Source of the DNA: Saprospiraceae bacterium
GTDB taxonomy: Bacteria > Bacteroidota > Bacteroidia > Chitinophagales > Saprospiraceae
NCBI GenBank assembly: GCA_016722285.1
Contig: JADKGI010000015.1
Coordinates: 62,001 to 126,000 of the forward strand
Reading direction: 5' to 3'
Length of the DNA: 64,000 nt
A model generated the notes under the pieces. It did no database searches. It worked only from the letters and a program-made list of their open reading frames with translations, and was not told the origin of the DNA. A program made the position numbers and the translations under genes. Positions 42,590-50,070 of this stretch are shown piece after piece (the first letter of the stretch is position 1; every line of letters begins with the position of its first letter).

Positions 42590-43992
42590 TCAATACATTC
42601 TTTGACTTTGTAAAAAATGAAGCCGCCAAAATAAAAGTATTATCACTCAAAGAGTTGATCAGACTACTGGATATTTTGGATGAAAACAAGTTGGAACTGC
42701 CTGTAAACAGGGTCATTTCCAATGAACAAGGCCTTCATTTTATAACAGCCCACGGTGCTAAAGGACTGGAATTTGAACATGTATTTATCATGCGCGCCAA
42801 TAGAGATCAATGGGAAAATAAAAAAGGTGGAAATTATAATTATTCGCTGCCACCAACATTATCCAAATCTATAGCCGGAGGCGAAACGGAAGATGACAGG
42901 AGGCTCATGTATGTGGCCATCACCAGGGCCAAAAATTATCTTTATATCAGCTATCCAACCCACAGTGATGATGAAAAAGAACTGGAGCCATCCAGATTTA
43001 TTTCTGAAGTGCTAAGTCAGGAAAATGAAGTCAAACATGTCGAAATACCAGAAGAAGTCAGTATTGAATACAAAGCTGAACTAATGAGATATCAACAGGG
43101 CGAAGCCAGGCTAATCGATGATGAACTGATAGACAAAGTCCTTGAGAACTTTAAGATTAGTGCCACCAGTCTCAACAAATATCTTAAATGCAAGTTGGCT
43201 TTCTATTTTGAAAATATATTGCGTGTCCCATTGGGCAGGAGCGCTTCGATGGGTTTTGGAAATGCCATCCATTATGGACTGGAGCTTTTTTTTGCTGACA
43301 TCAATCAATCTATTCCGAGATCGATAGGAAGTGTATCAAAACTGACCGATTATTTTATCAAGGGAATGGACAATTACAAATCCCATTTTACCGCCCAGGA
43401 ATTTGAAAATTACACAAAACACGGTATCAACGTACTTACAGATTATTATACAGAATATCATAACGAATGGTTGGCACCACGCAAATATGAGCTGGAATAC
43501 AATATGCCTATCACAGAATATCAGGGTGTTCCGATATCAGGAAAACTGGACCGCATCAACATATATGACGATCATATCTCCGTCACAGATTATAAAACGG
43601 GAAAGTACGATTCCAAAAAACTAAATGAGCCTTCAGGTGGCGATGATGATTTAGGCGGAGATTACTGGAGACAGATTGTTTTCTATCGGCTACTACTCGA
43701 TGGGGACAAACGCCACGATTGGGTGATGAATAAGGGTATAATGGATTTTGTGGAAAAAGATGGCAAAGACATATTTAGAAGAAAAGAGTTTAGCATAGCA
43801 TCTTTTGAAACAGAAATAGTAGGCAAGCAACTTGTAGATGCGTATCAAAATATAAAAAATCACATTTTCACGCCAGGATGCGGAGATGAAAAATGCCAGT
43901 GGTGTAACTTTGTGATGCGCAATATGCCAGCAAAGACAACTACAGATGAGGAAGAATCAGAGGAAAACCTAAAAATGAACATCGATATTTAA
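42550..43992 (+). CDS. UvrD-type helicase-nuclease, C-terminal part with PD-(D/E)XK nuclease and Fe-S cysteines
   Basis: 480 residues from the GTG at the frame break, which is not a real start. Helicase motif V-type TAHGAKGLEFEHVFI (67-80) and motif VI YVAITRAKNYLYI (121-133) complete the motor. The nuclease domain follows: His241 (GNAIHYG), Asp334 (GKLDRI) and Asp347-x-Lys349 (DYKTGK). Cys214 (LKCKLAF) plus Cys444, Cys449 and Cys452 (CGDEKCQWC) have the one-plus-three arrangement of the Fe-S 'staple' of AddB/Cas4-type nucleases. Inferred role: ATP-driven DNA unwinding with end resection. Confidence 0.88.
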   Translation: MLHGPDKAWKLQLINTFFDFVKNEAAKIKVLSLKELIRLLDILDENKLELPVNRVISNEQGLHFITAHGAKGLEFEHVFIMRANRDQWENKKGGNYNYSLPPTLSKSIAGGETEDDRRLMYVAITRAKNYLYISYPTHSDDEKELEPSRFISEVLSQENEVKHVEIPEEVSIEYKAELMRYQQGEARLIDDELIDKVLENFKISATSLNKYLKCKLAFYFENILRVPLGRSASMGFGNAIHYGLELFFADINQSIPRSIGSVSKLTDYFIKGMDNYKSHFTAQEFENYTKHGINVLTDYYTEYHNEWLAPRKYELEYNMPITEYQGVPISGKLDRINIYDDHISVTDYKTGKYDSKKLNEPSGGDDDLGGDYWRQIVFYRLLLDGDKRHDWVMNKGIMDFVEKDGKDIFRRKEFSIASFETEIVGKQLVDAYQNIKNHIFTPGCGDEKCQWCNFVMRNMPAKTTTDEEESEENLKMNIDI

Positions 43993-44009
43993 TAATATGC
44001 ATTTATTTA

Positions 44010-45620
44010 ATGATATTTGCATTTAATGGAAAAAGTAATTTAATGGAAATAAAAACAGATATTAGGCAAGGTGACAGTAAGGAAATTTTAAAAAAAATAT
44101 CTTCCAATTCAGTAGATTTGATATTTACATCTCCTCCATATGCAGACCAACGTCAATCAACCTATGGAGGAATTCCACCAGAAAAATATGTAGATTGGTT
44201 TATGCCTATTTCAATTGAATTATTGAGAGTTTTAAAGCCATCTGGAACATTTATATTAAATATCAAGGAGAAAGTAGTCTCAGGTGAAAGAAGTACTTAT
44301 GTGATGGAGCTAATACTTGCTATGAAAAAACAAGGTTGGTACTGGACTGAGGAGTTTATTTGGCATAAAAAAAATAGCTACCCAGGCAAATGGCCTAACC
44401 GGTTTAGAGACTCTTGGGAAAGATTATTGCAATTTAATAAAGATAAAAAATTTCATATGTATCAAGATGAAGTTATGGTACCAATGGGAGATTGGGCAAA
44501 ATCTCGATTGAAAAACCTTTCGGAAGTTGATAAAATTAGGGATGTTTCAAAGGTAGGGAGTGGTTTTGGTAAAAATATATCTAATTGGTTGAAAAGAGAA
44601 AAAGCATATCCTACGAATGTACTTCATCTAGCCACTGAATGTAATAATAAAAATCATTCTGCAGCTTTTCCCGAAGAATTACCGGAATGGTTCATAAAGT
44701 TATTTACCAAATCTGGTGATCTGGTTTTGGATCCATTTATGGGTTCCGGTACCACAAATTTTGTTGCCCAAAGAATGAGTCGTAATTCAATAGGAATAGA
44801 AATATTGGAAGAATATTGTAATATGGTAAAAATAAAGCTTGACCCAGTTAAATTAGTTTTATTCGAAAATGAAGTTTTATATGAAAAAATAAGCTTACAG
44901 GAAGTAACTCAATACGTTGAAGAAAATATTGGTGTTTTTCACCAAAAAAGAATAGAAAGGATAAATAAATTAAAACTAAATTCAGTATTAAAAAAGAAGA
45001 ATCCATATTTATTTAAAGCTAAGTATTTATTAACAGCAAGTGAAATTATAGAAGTGATTGTGGCTGCTTTTATGTCATCGAATGAAGAAACTATTTTTGG
45101 TGATTGGCTTGAAGGATTAGCAATATTTATAAATAACAAAGTATATGGTGGCAAAAAATCAGGAATTACAAATATTGATTTAGAATTCAATAAAGACGAT
45201 AAACGCTATATTGTAAATATTAAATCAGGTCCAAATTGGGGAAATAGTAGTCAAATTTCAAAAATGAAATCAGACTTTACTACTGCTGCCAAGGCTCTCA
45301 GAACAAGTAATTCAAAATTGAACATTATTGCCGTAAATGGATGTTGCTATGGAATAGATAACCATCCTGATAAAGGGGCATATTTTAAATATTGTGGTCA
45401 GCAATTTTGGGAATTTATATCCGGAAATAAGGATCTTTATAAGGAAATAATAGAACCTTTAGGACATAAATCAAAGGAAAATAATGAAAAATTTGCTGAG
45501 TCCTATTCAAGAATGATTAATAAATTTACAAGTGAATTTATTCAGAACTTTTGTACAAAAAGTGGTGATATTGACTGGATAAAATTACTTAAAGATAATT
45601 CAGGTAAAACATATCAGTAA
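44010..45620 (+). CDS. Single-chain DNA methyltransferase / type II restriction endonuclease fusion
   Basis: 536 residues. The N-terminal half is a beta-class methyltransferase: catalytic TSPPY at 40-44 before SAM-binding DPFMGSGTT at 241-249. SPPY favours N4-cytosine. From about residue 330 it continues as a PD-(D/E)XK-like endonuclease: Glu368 in DWLEGLA, Asp390 in TNIDLEF, Lys405 in VNIKSGPNWGNSSQ. The KSGPNWGNSSQ motif recalls the EcoO109I/PmeII family. Asn403 stands where Glu/Gln is usual before x-Lys. ATG 44043 (MEIKTD...) is an equally good start, as the methyltransferase homology begins there. It lies 17 bases after the helicase-nuclease and overlaps the next start by one base. It is clearly AT-richer than its neighbours, suggesting acquisition by transfer. 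Confidence 0.85.
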   Translation: MIFAFNGKSNLMEIKTDIRQGDSKEILKKISSNSVDLIFTSPPYADQRQSTYGGIPPEKYVDWFMPISIELLRVLKPSGTFILNIKEKVVSGERSTYVMELILAMKKQGWYWTEEFIWHKKNSYPGKWPNRFRDSWERLLQFNKDKKFHMYQDEVMVPMGDWAKSRLKNLSEVDKIRDVSKVGSGFGKNISNWLKREKAYPTNVLHLATECNNKNHSAAFPEELPEWFIKLFTKSGDLVLDPFMGSGTTNFVAQRMSRNSIGIEILEEYCNMVKIKLDPVKLVLFENEVLYEKISLQEVTQYVEENIGVFHQKRIERINKLKLNSVLKKKNPYLFKAKYLLTASEIIEVIVAAFMSSNEETIFGDWLEGLAIFINNKVYGGKKSGITNIDLEFNKDDKRYIVNIKSGPNWGNSSQISKMKSDFTTAAKALRTSNSKLNIIAVNGCCYGIDNHPDKGAYFKYCGQQFWEFISGNKDLYKEIIEPLGHKSKENNEKFAESYSRMINKFTSEFIQNFCTKSGDIDWIKLLKDNSGKTYQ

Positions 45621-45740
45621 TGACTAACCGCAGATCTTTTTCAAACAAGCCGGCTTGATGGCAGGCGCATTTTCCAGAAAGTATTTTTTAATGAAGTACA
45701 TGCTGCTGCATTTTCAAATCTGAGCCTTTCCAGAAAAAAT
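45620..45740 (+). other. Frame-broken twin-arginine signal of the class V aminotransferase
   Basis: ATG at 45620 overlaps the preceding TAA. If the T5 run at 45637-45641 and the T4 run at 45670-45673 each had one more T, the frame would read MTNRRSFFKQAGLMAGAFF and so on, 41 residues running directly into VPPKDLASDEDYW. The offset from 45620 to 45741 is 121, two short of a multiple of three, exactly as two deletions predict. NRRSFFK is a good Tat motif. Confidence 0.7.
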
Positions 45741-46907
45741 GTGCCACCTAAGGACCTGGCTTCAGACGAAGATTACTGGAGCTATATCCAACAGGCATAT
45801 ACTGTCCACCCATCAATTGTCAATCTTAATAATGGAGGTGTAAGCCCCAGCCCACGTATCGTGCAGGATGCGGTAGAACGATACAACAAGCTGTCTAATG
45901 AGGCCCCATCCTACTATATGTGGCGTATATTGGATCAGGGCCGCGAACCGCTAAGGGAAAAATTAGCCGATCTGGCAGGATGCGATCCGGAAGAAATAGC
46001 GATCAACAGAAATTCAACCGAAGCATTGAATACCGTGATTTATGGTTTGGATCTCAAACCCGGTGATGAAGTCATTGGCACAAAACAGGATTATCCCAAT
46101 ATGATCAATGCCTGGCGACAAAGATCAAAGCGTGAAGGAATCATTTATACCCAAATAAGTTTCAATTTTCCGATAGAAAACGACGAAGAAATAGTAAGTG
46201 CTTTTGAAAAAGCGATTACAAAAAAAACCAAAGTTCTTCATATAACTCATATGGTCAATTGGGTAGGGCAGATTTTACCCGTTAGCAAGATATGCGCTGT
46301 GGCTAAAAAACACGGTATCAAAACTATTGTGGATGGTGCTCATAGCTTCGGTTTGCTCGATTTCAATATCCCTGATCTGGGCTGCGACTATTTTGGGACT
46401 TCGCTCCACAAATTTCTTTCAGCCCCTATCGGCAGCGGTATTCTTTATATCAAAAAAGAAAATATCAGGGATATCTGGCCGCTCGTTTGCAATGACAATC
46501 CAAAAAGCGAAGATATCAGAAAATTTGAGTCGCTTGGAACCAGAAGCTTCCCCATCGAGCAAGGTATCGGAGAAGCGATCAATTTTCACCAGGCCATCGG
46601 AAGTAAGAGGAAAGAAGAGCGCATCAGGCATCTAAAAAATTACTGGGCGGGTGCCGTCAAAGATATACCAAAAGTTAAAATACATACCTCACTGAAAGAC
46701 GACTATTCCTGTGCCATCTGTGGTGTCACAATAGATGGAATGACACCGGGAGAGCTAGATTCTGCACTCTTTTCTCAATATAAAATCCATACTGTAGGAA
46801 TTGTTTGGGAAAATATAAGTTGCGTCAGAATAACCCCTCATGTTTATACCAGAAAAAAAGACTTGGACAGATTGGTCCATGCTATTGAAACCATAGCAAA
46901 AAAGTAA
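45741..46907 (+). CDS. Class V PLP-dependent aminotransferase, probably Tat-exported
   Basis: 388 residues from GTG 45741; the real start is probably ATG 45620 (see preceding entry). Fold-type I class V enzyme of the isopenicillin-N-epimerase/cysteine-desulfurase-like group: cofactor Asp198 (VDGAHSFG) and Schiff-base Lys224 (SLHKFLSAP). The substrate is unknown; relatives act as epimerases, desulfurases or lyases on amino acids or peptides. A twin-arginine signal fits export of a folded cofactor enzyme to the periplasm, and related Bacteroidota enzymes are annotated with Tat signals. It overlaps the methyltransferase-endonuclease stop by one base, which may couple translation. Confidence 0.85.
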   Translation: MPPKDLASDEDYWSYIQQAYTVHPSIVNLNNGGVSPSPRIVQDAVERYNKLSNEAPSYYMWRILDQGREPLREKLADLAGCDPEEIAINRNSTEALNTVIYGLDLKPGDEVIGTKQDYPNMINAWRQRSKREGIIYTQISFNFPIENDEEIVSAFEKAITKKTKVLHITHMVNWVGQILPVSKICAVAKKHGIKTIVDGAHSFGLLDFNIPDLGCDYFGTSLHKFLSAPIGSGILYIKKENIRDIWPLVCNDNPKSEDIRKFESLGTRSFPIEQGIGEAINFHQAIGSKRKEERIRHLKNYWAGAVKDIPKVKIHTSLKDDYSCAICGVTIDGMTPGELDSALFSQYKIHTVGIVWENISCVRITPHVYTRKKDLDRLVHAIETIAKK

Positions 46908-46940
46908 AAGATAGTTATGTTGATGAATATTACTAATCTC

Positions 46941-47120
46941 GATTAACGAATATTGAAGACAGAATTTATCTTTCTCATTCGAAAATCAGCATTCGTTGAT
47001 CATCAATCATCATTCAAAATAAATATTGATTAACGAATATTAAAGCCTGAATAAAATTTTCCAATTCCAAAATCTGCATTCGTTGATCATCATTCTTCAC
47101 TCATCATTCAAAATAAAATA
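46941..47120. repeat. Two tandem ~87-93-base direct repeats
   Basis: GATTAACGAATATT recurs at 46,941 and 47,028; CATTCGTTGATCATCA at 46,990 and 47,077; TCATCATTCAAAATAAA at 47,008 and 47,101. A degenerate third start (GATTCAAGAATAT) follows at about 47,123. Non-coding. The whole 46,908-47,193 gap contains nothing else I can support. Confidence 0.75.
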
Positions 47121-47193
47121 ATGATTCAAGAATATCGAATAATGAATTCCGAATATATCTTTCTCCTTTGAAATTAATTATTTGTTTTGCGCT

Positions 47194-47673
47194 TTAAATA
47201 AACAGCATATGCGTTCCTTCACCTGATCCTTGCTTATAAAAGTCACCTACAGTAAGAACCCCATCCAACTCTTCAATCAGATCTTCTTTGGTATAGTGAA
47301 ACATATCCATGGCCAGTTTGCAAGCCCATAATTTTACTCCTGATGCGCTGAGTATTTCTACAAATTCCCGGACATCCGGCATATCAATTTTCTCCATTTC
47401 CCTTTTCATCATGGTCGTTGCAAGTGCCTCCATGCCGGGAAGACCACCGAGCATAGTGGGCATATGCATTGCCGGATTGCCTACTGTGGCGGTATGAAGA
47501 TGATCGAGTTTCTTATTGTGGATTGCTTCCAGGCCAAAAAATGTAAAGAAAATTTCAGCCTCTATACCTTCCATTCTGGCTCCATTGGCCAGTACAAAAC
47601 ATGCGTACACATTTTCGAGAGTCGCTTTGGATAAGATGATCATCATCTTTTTTACTTCTCCATTATTTTTCAT
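47194..47673 (-). CDS. DsrE/DsrF-like sulfur-carrier protein
   Basis: 159 residues. The fold pattern matches DsrE-like proteins (MMIILSKATLENVYACFVLANGARMEG, then AEIFFTFFGLEAI), with the conserved persulfide-carrying Cys in KLWACKLAMDMF near residue 117 and the GVLTVGDFY end. Family role: cytosolic persulfide carrier. It is the last gene of the minus-strand trio with a sulfide:quinone oxidoreductase-like and a TusE/DsrC-like protein, which supports a role in passing on sulfane sulfur. A Met-rich segment (MHMPTMLGGLPGMEALATTMMKREM) is typical of the 'DsrE2-like' branch. Confidence 0.82.
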   Translation of the reverse strand: MKNNGEVKKMMIILSKATLENVYACFVLANGARMEGIEAEIFFTFFGLEAIHNKKLDHLHTATVGNPAMHMPTMLGGLPGMEALATTMMKREMEKIDMPDVREFVEILSASGVKLWACKLAMDMFHYTKEDLIEELDGVLTVGDFYKQGSGEGTHMLFI

Positions 47674-47701
47674 TTTTATATTATTTTGTGTTAAATAAAA
47701 A

Positions 47702-48010
47702 TCAGATACAACTTACAGGTTTTGGAATGCCGGCAATTTTTGTAGCTGTTTTAAGTGGTGCCATAGGAAATAAACTGTAAAATTCCTTAATGTCAACTAC
47801 CCCGCTCTTACCTATTTTACGGATACTAAGTGGTGTTTCTTTTTTATACTCCGACTGAATATAATTCAGCACTTCCCAATGCCGGGGAGAAAGTGAAATA
47901 TTGTTTTCTGCAGCAATAGCTTCTGCAATGCTCTTGTCCCACTGACCGAATTCAGTTAAAAAACCTTCTTCGGTTACTGAGATGGTTTTACCGGCTATCA
48001 TCTTGTCCAT
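47702..48010 (-). CDS. TusE/DsrC-like sulfur relay protein
   Basis: 102 residues, the usual length of the family. It has the characteristic WDKSIAEAIAAENNISLSPRHW segment and C-terminal arm ...KIAGIPKPVSCI. The penultimate Cys (CysA) that carries persulfide is present. The second Cys of true DsrC, eleven residues earlier, is Thr (TKIAGIPKPVSC). So this is a one-Cys TusE-type carrier, not the two-Cys DsrC partner of dissimilatory sulfite reductase. It lies 28 bases from each neighbour and was probably co-transcribed from the promoter in front of the oxidoreductase. Confidence 0.85.
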   Translation of the reverse strand: MDKMIAGKTISVTEEGFLTEFGQWDKSIAEAIAAENNISLSPRHWEVLNYIQSEYKKETPLSIRKIGKSGVVDIKEFYSLFPMAPLKTATKIAGIPKPVSCI

Positions 48011-48037
48011 GTGTGTTAAAAATTTATTGTTATTGAA

Positions 48038-49276
48038 TTAATTATAATCTTTTCCTGCTTCATTCATTTTGGCAGATACAAAAGGTATCGGCCGGGCCTT
48101 GAGCAGCATATTCCAATATACCCATTTAAAAGCCAATTTACCCCAGTGGTTAAAACGGGATTCCTTCAGCAATCTTAAAGGTCCGATACCGGCTATTGGA
48201 AATGTTCCTGTGACAGGTTCATGATCATAGTTGAAGTCGATCAGCAATGCCTTGCCATTCCCCGTTTCTATGAAGCAGTTGGAGTGTCCGTCAAATTCCT
48301 GTTCCAATTTCTGCCCTTTAATATAGCTGATAATATTTTCTGTGAGTATTTCTGCTTCGAAGTGTACTACGGACCCGGCCTTGGATGTAGGTACATTGGT
48401 GGCATCGCCGATCACAAAAATATCAGGGTAGTTTTTAGATTGAAGTGTTCCTTTATCTGTTGGAATAAAATTAAGTTCATCACCCAATCCAGACAATTCT
48501 ATGACCTGACTTCCTTTATTGGTAGGTACTGTAACAAGTAAATCGAAGGGAACTGATTTTCCACCATAGTCATTGATGGTTTTGTTTTCATTGTCCACAG
48601 ATTCAATTGCAAAATCTGTTTCAATCATTATATTTTTTTCGCTCAATAAATAATTCAGAGCTTCCGTACATTTTGGTTTAGTAAAGGCACCACTTAATGG
48701 TGTTACATAAGTGATGTCCACCTTGTCCCGCATACCTTTGTCCTTAAAAAAACTATCAGCAAGAAATGCAAATTCAAGAGGCGCAACAGGACATTTGATA
48801 GGCATCTCGGTGATATGAACGACCAGTTTACCTCCCTCCCAGGTTTTAAGTTTATCTCTCAGTGCTTTGGCTCCTTCAAAATTATAAAATGTAAATATGC
48901 TCTTATCCCATTCTGATCCATGCATGCCTTCCGTTTCACCTGGATCGATATCAGATCCTGTGGCTACAATCAAGATATCATATGATATCGAACTTCCGTC
49001 AGAAAGTAAAATACTCTTGTCTTCGGGCTGTATTTTTTTGGCAGCCTGATTTATAAATTCAACACCTTTGGGAATAAATTTTGAAATAGGTTTTACTATA
49101 TCTTCAGGTTTGTACTGATCAAAAGGCAGAAACAAAAATCCCGGCTGATAATAGTGCTCTTTTTTATCATCAACTATAGTTATATTCCACAATTTTCTGT
49201 CAAGTTCTTTGGAAAGGTGCTTGGCCATCATCGTTCCGCCGGTTCCTGCACCTAAGATTACTAATCTTTTCATCAT
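48038..49276 (-). CDS. Sulfide:quinone oxidoreductase-like FAD protein
   Basis: 412 residues, two-dinucleotide-binding-domain flavoprotein. The FAD motif GAGTGG is at 9-14 and the second FAD region at 283-292 (YPDIFVIGDA). Cys162 (PIKCPVAPLEF) and Cys334 (HSNCFIE) match the redox cysteines of sulfide:quinone oxidoreductases; Cys203 (KPKCTEAL) is additional. The C-terminal amphipathic stretch (HWGKLAFKWVYWNMLL) could hold it to the inner membrane. Expected reaction: sulfide to polysulfide/persulfide with electrons to quinone. The two sulfur-carrier genes behind it are natural acceptors. ATG 49273 (second codon) is an alternative start. Closely related flavoproteins include flavocytochrome c sulfide dehydrogenase. 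Confidence 0.85.
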   Translation of the reverse strand: MMKRLVILGAGTGGTMMAKHLSKELDRKLWNITIVDDKKEHYYQPGFLFLPFDQYKPEDIVKPISKFIPKGVEFINQAAKKIQPEDKSILLSDGSSISYDILIVATGSDIDPGETEGMHGSEWDKSIFTFYNFEGAKALRDKLKTWEGGKLVVHITEMPIKCPVAPLEFAFLADSFFKDKGMRDKVDITYVTPLSGAFTKPKCTEALNYLLSEKNIMIETDFAIESVDNENKTINDYGGKSVPFDLLVTVPTNKGSQVIELSGLGDELNFIPTDKGTLQSKNYPDIFVIGDATNVPTSKAGSVVHFEAEILTENIISYIKGQKLEQEFDGHSNCFIETGNGKALLIDFNYDHEPVTGTFPIAGIGPLRLLKESRFNHWGKLAFKWVYWNMLLKARPIPFVSAKMNEAGKDYN

Positions 49277-49291
49277 GTTTATTTTACACTA

Positions 49292-49329
49292 CAAAGGTAC
49301 CCTGAATAATAAGTATATAAGGTGACCTT
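49292..49329 (-). promoter_or_regulatory. Promoter of the sulfur operon with a palindrome at the -33 region
   Basis: TACCTTTG (minus strand, 49,292-49,299) fits the -7 consensus 16 bases before the ATG. The palindrome AAGGT-G-ACCTT at 49,319-49,329 lies where the -33 contact would be and could be a regulator's operator; there is no clear TTTG there. Confidence 0.4.
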
Positions 49330-49476
49330 GGTTACATATAGCAATGATATAGATTAATATTTTAAAATAAAATAATGCAATGTGAAGTAAAAACTGAAGA
49401 ATTGAAATAAAATTTGGAAAAAAGAAATATTACTTTGATTTTATCAAGCCCATGATAAAAAATAAACCTGGTACTT

Positions 49477-50070
49477 CTAATCAAATAGTCCAATTTGTTT
49501 TATTGCAAATCTGTCCGGATTTTCCAGAGCAAGTAATTTTTGTTTGATGTCCAGCCCTAAAGCAAAACCTGTCAGGCTACCGTCACTTCCTATCACCCTA
49601 TGGCATGGAATGATGATGGGTATCGGATTCTGCCCATTGGCAGAAGCAGCAGCTCTTATACATAATGGATCACCCAGTCTTGCAGCAAGTTGAGTATATG
49701 ATATAGTGTTTCCATAAGGTATTTTTAATAGATCTGTCCACACGCGATTAGCAAAATCACTGTGGTCTCCGGTGTCAAATTCAAGGTCAAAGGCGGTACG
49801 CTCTCCTATAAAATATTCATTCAACTGACAGAGAGTCGCTCTGGTGAATTGATTTTCTTTACTTTTTGGAACAAATTCGCCGATCAGTTTTATAGCTTTT
49901 AGCCCTTTTCCTGAAGCTACAATGCATAAGTCTCCGATCAATGTATGAACGATTTCAATAAAATCGTTTTCCGATATTTCTTCAGGTGTCAGATACTTTG
50001 ATCTTTCTTTCCTACGAGCCATCTTTGTCATTTTTTCCCAGATTAAATATACTTTCAATCCCCTTCCCAA
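49477..50070 (-). CDS. ogt: Methylated-DNA--protein-cysteine methyltransferase
   Basis: Suicide repair of O6-alkylguanine. The acceptor motif is IPCHRVIG, preceded by the DNA-binding GNTISYTQLAARLGDP region and followed by LTGFALGLDIKQKLLALE. The open frame gives 197 residues, but its first codons lie inside the antiporter gene; the ATG at 50,031 (MTKMARRK) or 50,022 (MARRK) is a more natural start and gives 181-184 residues. The overlap with the upstream stop is 10-20 bases, implying co-transcription and translational coupling. There is no AdaA-type zinc domain. Confidence 0.9.
   Translation of the reverse strand: MGRGLKVYLIWEKMTKMARRKERSKYLTPEEISENDFIEIVHTLIGDLCIVASGKGLKAIKLIGEFVPKSKENQFTRATLCQLNEYFIGERTAFDLEFDTGDHSDFANRVWTDLLKIPYGNTISYTQLAARLGDPLCIRAAASANGQNPIPIIIPCHRVIGSDGSLTGFALGLDIKQKLLALENPDRFAIKQIGLFD

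Noticed and set aside
40805..45620. A known named multi-gene defence system (such as BREX, DISARM or Gabija)
   Set aside because: Only a helicase-nuclease and a fused restriction-modification gene are present; the signature partners of those systems are absent.
46941..47123. Short CRISPR-like array
   Set aside because: Only two and a half units of ~90 bases, similar over most of their length, with no repeat/spacer division.
47702..48010. Dissimilatory DsrC and a sulfite-reductase pathway
   Set aside because: The second C-terminal Cys is missing and no dsrAB, dsrMKJOP or apr genes are present.
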